From NCBI GenBank assembly GCA_964455155.1, contig CAYVYH010000012.1, forward strand, positions 1 to 28,418: 28,418 nt of DNA, read 5' to 3'. Source of the stretch: UBA8403 sp964455155. Its GTDB lineage: Bacteria; Bacteroidota; Bacteroidia; Cytophagales; Amoebophilaceae. How positions within the stretch are numbered: position 1 is the first letter of the stretch; every line of letters starts with the position of its first letter. Of the stretch, positions 23,980 through 28,418 are shown one piece after another. Made by a program: the position numbers and the translations under genes. The notes below the pieces were generated by a model, which did not search any database, was not told the origin of the DNA, and was given only the letters and a program-made list of their open reading frames with translations.

Positions 23980-26900
23980 ATGAAATTTAGAAGAGATAAG
24001 AGGACCCAGGGTGATTTCTCGGAGGTGATCATCAGCTTAGCCTCTCCAGATGTCATGTTGGAACGCTCTTGTGGAGAAGTTACCCAACCCGAAACAGTTA
24101 ACTACAGGACTCACAAGCCAGAGATGAGGGGGCTGTTTTGTGAACGAATATTTGGGCCTGTAAAAGATTGGGAGTGCCATTGTGGGAAATACAAGAGGAT
24201 TAGATACAAGGGTATCATCTGTGATCGATGTGGTGTTGAGGTAACCGAAAAGAAGGTGCGGCGCGTCAGAATGGGACATATTGATCTGGTAGTGCCTGTG
24301 GCACATATTTGGTACTTCAGATCGCTCCCTAATAAGATGGGATACTTGCTTGGCTTGCCCGCCAAAAAGCTAGATCAAATTATTTACTATGAAAGATATG
24401 TAGTCATTCAGCCGGGGATAAAAGCAGGGGATAATATCAACTACATGGATTTCCTCACTGAAGAGGAGTATCTAGATATCCTGGATCAGCTTCCTCGTGA
24501 CAACCAGCTTTTGGATGATAACGATCCTAATAAATTCATCGCTAAGATGGGTGCTGAAGCTATTCAGATGCTTCTATCTAGGATTGAGCTTGATGAGTTG
24601 TCGTTTCAGTTAAGAGACCAAGCATCGAATGATACTTCTCAGCAGCGCCGAGCAGATGCACTCAAACGCTTGAAAATTGTAGAGGCATTTAGAGAGGCGA
24701 GAAGCAGAGTAGAAAATAAGCCGGAATGGATGGTCATGCGTATCATTCCAGTAATACCTGCTGAACTGAGGCCTCTTGTCCCCCTAGAAGGAGGTAGGTT
24801 TGCCACGTCCGATCTCAATGATCTTTATAGAAGGGTAATCATCAGGAACAACCGTCTTAAGAGGTTGATTGGTATTAAGGCGCCGGAGGTCATTCTGAGA
24901 AATGAAAAGAGAATGCTCCAGGAAGCTGTAGACTCTCTATTTGACAATTCTAGGAAGGTCAATGCTGTGGCATCTGAAGGAGCTCGACCGCTCAAGTCTT
25001 TGAGTGATGTGCTCAAAGGGAAACAGGGGCGATTCCGTCAAAATCTTTTAGGGAAGCGTGTAGACTACTCAGGTAGGTCTGTGGTAGTAGTAGGGCCTGA
25101 GCTTAAGCTTTACGAGTGTGGTCTTCCCAAAGATATGGCTGCAGAGTTGTTCAAGCCTTTTATTATTCGCAAGCTCCTCGAGCGCGGGCTTGTTAAGACC
25201 GTTAAATCTGCCAAGAAGATTGTCGAAAAGAAGACACCGGTTGTCTGGGATATTCTAGAAAATATCCTGAAGGGGCATCCCGTGCTGCTCAATAGGGCTC
25301 CTACGTTACATAGACTGGGTATCCAGGCTTTCCAACCTAGGTTAATCGAAGGTAAGGCTATTCAGCTGCATCCCCTGGTCTGTACTGCGTTTAATGCAGA
25401 CTTTGATGGCGATACCATGTCTGTGCATGTGCCTCTAAGCCAAGAAGCTATCACAGAAGCATCCCTGTTAATGTTATCGGCACATAATATTCTCAATCCC
25501 GCCAACGGAGCTCCTATTACTGTACCTTCTAAGGATATAGTACTGGGCCTATATTACCTCACGAAAGGTAGAAAAAGCACAGCTGAGTACCCTATTAAGG
25601 GAGAAGGAATGGTTTTTTATGCTCCTGAGGAAGTCATCATGGCCTTGGATAGCGGTAGCTTATCCCAGCATGCTCACATCAAAGTCAAGGTAAAAGTTAA
25701 AAATACAGCGGGTCTGCTGGTAGAATCAATAATCGACACGGTCGCTGGCAGGGTTGTTTTTAATCAGTATGTACCAGAAGAAATTGGCTTCATCAATGAA
25801 ATGCTTACTAGCAAAAAGATGCAGGCCATTACTGACCAGGTATACAAACAAGTAGGCACAGTACGTACCGTACAATTTCTCGATGAGGTCAAGGAGTTAG
25901 GCTTCCAGTCTGCCTATATAGGGGGGATGTCTATGGCACTGGATGATATAAAAGTACCTCAAGAAAAGAATCAGCTCATTGGATTGGCCAAGGACGAGGT
26001 AGACGTCGTTTGGAATAATTACTTGATGGGGCTGATTACCGATAGGGAGCGCTATAACCAGGTTATTGATACGTGGACGCGTGTCAACACGCAGATCACC
26101 AACCTGCTCATGGAGCAGCTGGAAAAGGATCAGCAGGGATTCAATTCTGTCTATATGATGATGCACTCAGGAGCCAGAGGATCCAGAGAGCAAGTACGCC
26201 AGCTGGGAGGAATGCGAGGCTTGATGGCCAAGCCACAAAAAAGCTTTCAAGGTGCTGTGGGCGGTATCATCGAGAACCCTATCCTCTCCAATTTCAAGGA
26301 AGGATTGGATGTTATCGAGTACTTCATCTCTACCCATGGAGCACGAAAGGGACTAGCTGACACAGCACTTAAGACAGCTGATGCAGGTTACTTGACGAGG
26401 AGGCTAGTTGACGTGGCTCAAGATATCATCACTACCGAAGAAGACTGTGGCACGCTGAGAGGCCTTGTAGTCTCGGCACTGAAAGACAATGATGAAGTCA
26501 TTGAACCCATTTCTGAAAAGATACTGGGAAGAATAGCTGCCCACGATGTATACCACCCTATTACAAAGCAACTACTCATTTCTGCTGGTGAAGAAATTGT
26601 GGAGGAACTCGCTAAAAAAGCCGATGAAGCAGGCGTAGATCAGGTAGAAATTAGGTCGGTGTTGACTTGTGAAGCCGAGCGAGGAGTATGTATCAAATGT
26701 TATGGAAGAAACCTTGCTACAGGTAGGATGGTGCAAATAGGAGAAGCAGTGGGTGTCATTGCTGCCCAATCTATTGGTGAGCCGGGTACACAATTAACAT
26801 TAAGGACGTTCCATGTAGGAGGTACGGCTTCTAACATTGCTGTGGCCTCAAAAATTCAGGCTAAGTATGACGGCCTGGTTACGTTCGAGGACATGAATGC

Positions 26901-28284
26901 CGTAGAGACCACTAATGATGCGGGGCAAAAGTTGGAAGTGGTTATGAGTAGATCCTGCGAGGTACACATCCTAGACCCTAAGTCAAAGAAAGTATTGACG
27001 ACTAGTCCCGTCCCTTATGGAGCCTACCTAAAAGTGAGAGAGGGCGAGCAAGTCACAAAAGACCAGGAACTGTGCTACTGGGATCCGTACAATGCTGTTA
27101 TTCTTTCTAAATCTGCCGGGACGGTTGTGTTTGAGGCGATAGAAGAGGACATTACATACAAAGAGGAGTACGACGAACAAACAGGTTACAAGCAAAGAGT
27201 CATCATTGATACCAGGGATAAGACCAAGAACCCCACGTTGATTGTAGAGGATGAAAGTGGAATAACCACGCATTATAGCCTTCCTGTGAAAGTTCGGCTG
27301 GTGGTGAAAGACGGAGAGAAAGTCTGTGCAGGGCAAATTCTAGGAAAAATTCCTAGAATGATGGGGAAATCTAGAGACATTACAGGAGGACTTCCTAGGG
27401 TTACTGAGCTTTTTGAGGCTAGGAATCCATCTAACACGGCCGTTGTCAGCGAAATCCATGGGGTTGTTACATACGGTGGCATAAAACGCGGCAATCGAGA
27501 GGTCGTAGTTGAATCAAAAAGGGGCATTAAAAAGAAATACCTCGTACCTCTATCAAAGCATATTCTCGTACAAGACAATGATTATGTCAAGGCGGGTGAT
27601 CCTCTATCCGATGGTATTATCGCACCAGCTGACATTTTGGCAATTAAGGGGCCTATTGCCGTGCAGAGGCACCTTGTCAATGAACTTCAAGACGTCTACC
27701 GTTTACAGGGGGTGAAGATCAATGACAAACATGTTGAAGTCATTGTCAAGCAGATGATGAAGAAGCTTGAAGTGATAGAATCAGGAGATACGACCTTTAT
27801 GCCGGGTCAGATCGTTGATAAATTCCTTTTTAGAGAAGAGAATGATAAGATACTGACTCAAAAAGTAGTTACTGAGGCAGGTGATTCTTCGGTGCTGAAA
27901 GTCGGTCAGATTGTTAGTACGAGCGTGCTAGCACAAGAAATCGCTGTGTTAAAAGAAAAAGGCTTAAAGACAGTTCAGGTAAGAGATGCTAAGCCAGCAG
28001 TTGCTCAACCCAAACTATTAGGTATCACCCAAGCCTCGTTGGGTACAGAGAGCTTTATATCAGCGGCTTCCTTTCAGGAGACCACCAAGGTACTGAGTGA
28101 GGCAGCCATTAGGGGGAAATGTGATACCCTAAGAGGGTTGAAAGAGAACGTGATTCTGGGACAATTAATCCCTGCTGGAACGGGTCTTAGGAAGTATAGC
28201 AGACTAGCCATTGACCCTAAGGAAGCGCACGAACAAGTGGAATCTCTTCGAGACGATATGGCCCAGGGGCAAGCTGTACGCTAG
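23980..28284 (+). CDS. rpoC: DNA-directed RNA polymerase subunit beta-prime
   Basis: The largest catalytic subunit of RNA polymerase; 1434 residues, complete. The N-terminal zinc site is CHCGKYKRIRYKGIICDRC near 67-85. The lid/rudder region has GKQGRFRQNLLGKRVDYSGR. The catalytic Mg loop NADFDGD is at 472-478, followed by T-M-S where most bacteria have Q-M-A. The bridge helix contains SGARGSREQVRQLGGMRGLM, the trigger loop GEPGTQLTLRTFHVGG near 936-951, and the second zinc site CEAERGVCIKCYGR near 897-910. The domain order and Bacteroidota-type insertion after MAKPQKS are as expected. ATG 23980 follows an A-rich stretch. No terminator is visible in the 134 bases that remain after the stop codon. 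Confidence 0.99.
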   Translation: MKFRRDKRTQGDFSEVIISLASPDVMLERSCGEVTQPETVNYRTHKPEMRGLFCERIFGPVKDWECHCGKYKRIRYKGIICDRCGVEVTEKKVRRVRMGHIDLVVPVAHIWYFRSLPNKMGYLLGLPAKKLDQIIYYERYVVIQPGIKAGDNINYMDFLTEEEYLDILDQLPRDNQLLDDNDPNKFIAKMGAEAIQMLLSRIELDELSFQLRDQASNDTSQQRRADALKRLKIVEAFREARSRVENKPEWMVMRIIPVIPAELRPLVPLEGGRFATSDLNDLYRRVIIRNNRLKRLIGIKAPEVILRNEKRMLQEAVDSLFDNSRKVNAVASEGARPLKSLSDVLKGKQGRFRQNLLGKRVDYSGRSVVVVGPELKLYECGLPKDMAAELFKPFIIRKLLERGLVKTVKSAKKIVEKKTPVVWDILENILKGHPVLLNRAPTLHRLGIQAFQPRLIEGKAIQLHPLVCTAFNADFDGDTMSVHVPLSQEAITEASLLMLSAHNILNPANGAPITVPSKDIVLGLYYLTKGRKSTAEYPIKGEGMVFYAPEEVIMALDSGSLSQHAHIKVKVKVKNTAGLLVESIIDTVAGRVVFNQYVPEEIGFINEMLTSKKMQAITDQVYKQVGTVRTVQFLDEVKELGFQSAYIGGMSMALDDIKVPQEKNQLIGLAKDEVDVVWNNYLMGLITDRERYNQVIDTWTRVNTQITNLLMEQLEKDQQGFNSVYMMMHSGARGSREQVRQLGGMRGLMAKPQKSFQGAVGGIIENPILSNFKEGLDVIEYFISTHGARKGLADTALKTADAGYLTRRLVDVAQDIITTEEDCGTLRGLVVSALKDNDEVIEPISEKILGRIAAHDVYHPITKQLLISAGEEIVEELAKKADEAGVDQVEIRSVLTCEAERGVCIKCYGRNLATGRMVQIGEAVGVIAAQSIGEPGTQLTLRTFHVGGTASNIAVASKIQAKYDGLVTFEDMNAVETTNDAGQKLEVVMSRSCEVHILDPKSKKVLTTSPVPYGAYLKVREGEQVTKDQELCYWDPYNAVILSKSAGTVVFEAIEEDITYKEEYDEQTGYKQRVIIDTRDKTKNPTLIVEDESGITTHYSLPVKVRLVVKDGEKVCAGQILGKIPRMMGKSRDITGGLPRVTELFEARNPSNTAVVSEIHGVVTYGGIKRGNREVVVESKRGIKKKYLVPLSKHILVQDNDYVKAGDPLSDGIIAPADILAIKGPIAVQRHLVNELQDVYRLQGVKINDKHVEVIVKQMMKKLEVIESGDTTFMPGQIVDKFLFREENDKILTQKVVTEAGDSSVLKVGQIVSTSVLAQEIAVLKEKGLKTVQVRDAKPAVAQPKLLGITQASLGTESFISAASFQETTKVLSEAAIRGKCDTLRGLKENVILGQLIPAGTGLRKYSRLAIDPKEAHEQVESLRDDMAQGQAVR

Positions 28285-28418
28285 CATGGTATGTTTAGAG
28301 GAGTGTTCGGGCCCTGGTGCTCACATAGCAGTGGGGCGGCTCTTTGAGTGAACTGGGCTGGTTGGCGCGGTGTGCACGTGAGATAGACCCAATAGGGAAC
28401 CACGTACTTTTTCTTGGC

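Noticed and set aside
28285..28418. Terminator or next gene after rpoC
   Set aside because: No hairpin with a T-run and no credible start codon is visible in the 134 bases available.

Overview
The window looks like chromosomal DNA of a member of the Bacteroidota, most likely a Cytophagales-like lineage. The evidence is as follows. The pyruvate/branched-chain dehydrogenase E1 alpha and beta halves are one fused ~800-residue polypeptide. The PlsB-like acyltransferase, GpsA, NfeD-like protein, RpoB and RpoC read as Bacteroidota-type proteins. Start codons are preceded by A-rich stretches instead of Shine-Dalgarno sequences. The clearest promoters have the Bacteroidota form TTG-N20-TAnnTTTG. The genus cannot be fixed from the sequence alone. 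Unusual residues in L11, RpoB and RpoC suggest a divergent, possibly fast-evolving (for example host-associated) lineage, but that is inference.

Layout. 1-308 holds no gene I can support. RNase P RNA (rnpB) lies at about 309-711, followed by the fused E1 dehydrogenase (842-3244, +). A 500-base gap (3245-3745) contains hairpins, a degenerate transposase-like fragment and a strong terminator. Next come minus-strand genes: an outer-membrane beta-barrel protein, then the block ybeY, NfeD-like, nuoN (transcribed 7387 to 4834). A plus-strand phospholipid pair follows: a PlsB-like acyltransferase overlapping gpsA, which together make glycerol 3-phosphate and acylate it. Minus-strand genes resume with a small membrane protein, a penicillin-acylase family Ntn hydrolase with its own promoter, and a DcaP-like porin with a strong terminator.

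From 14870 to the end is the deeply conserved information-processing block: tRNA-Tyr, tRNA-Gly, tRNA-Thr, tufA, tRNA-Trp, secE, nusG, rplK, rplA, rplJ, rplL, rpoB, rpoC, all on the plus strand. The order parallels the classical tRNA-tufB / secE-nusG / rplKAJL-rpoBC arrangement known from E. coli. Two well-formed Bacteroidota promoters are visible, one before tRNA-Tyr and one before tRNA-Trp. The rplL-rpoB gap carries three consecutive hairpins before a TTG start codon of rpoB.

No undescribed multi-gene system, CRISPR array, prophage or intact insertion sequence was found. The observations most worth following are: replacement of the L11 prolines 22/23 by Gly-Thr; substitutions at usually near-invariant positions around the RNA polymerase active centre; and two mutually similar, decayed transposase-like fragments in inverted orientation about 11 kb apart.
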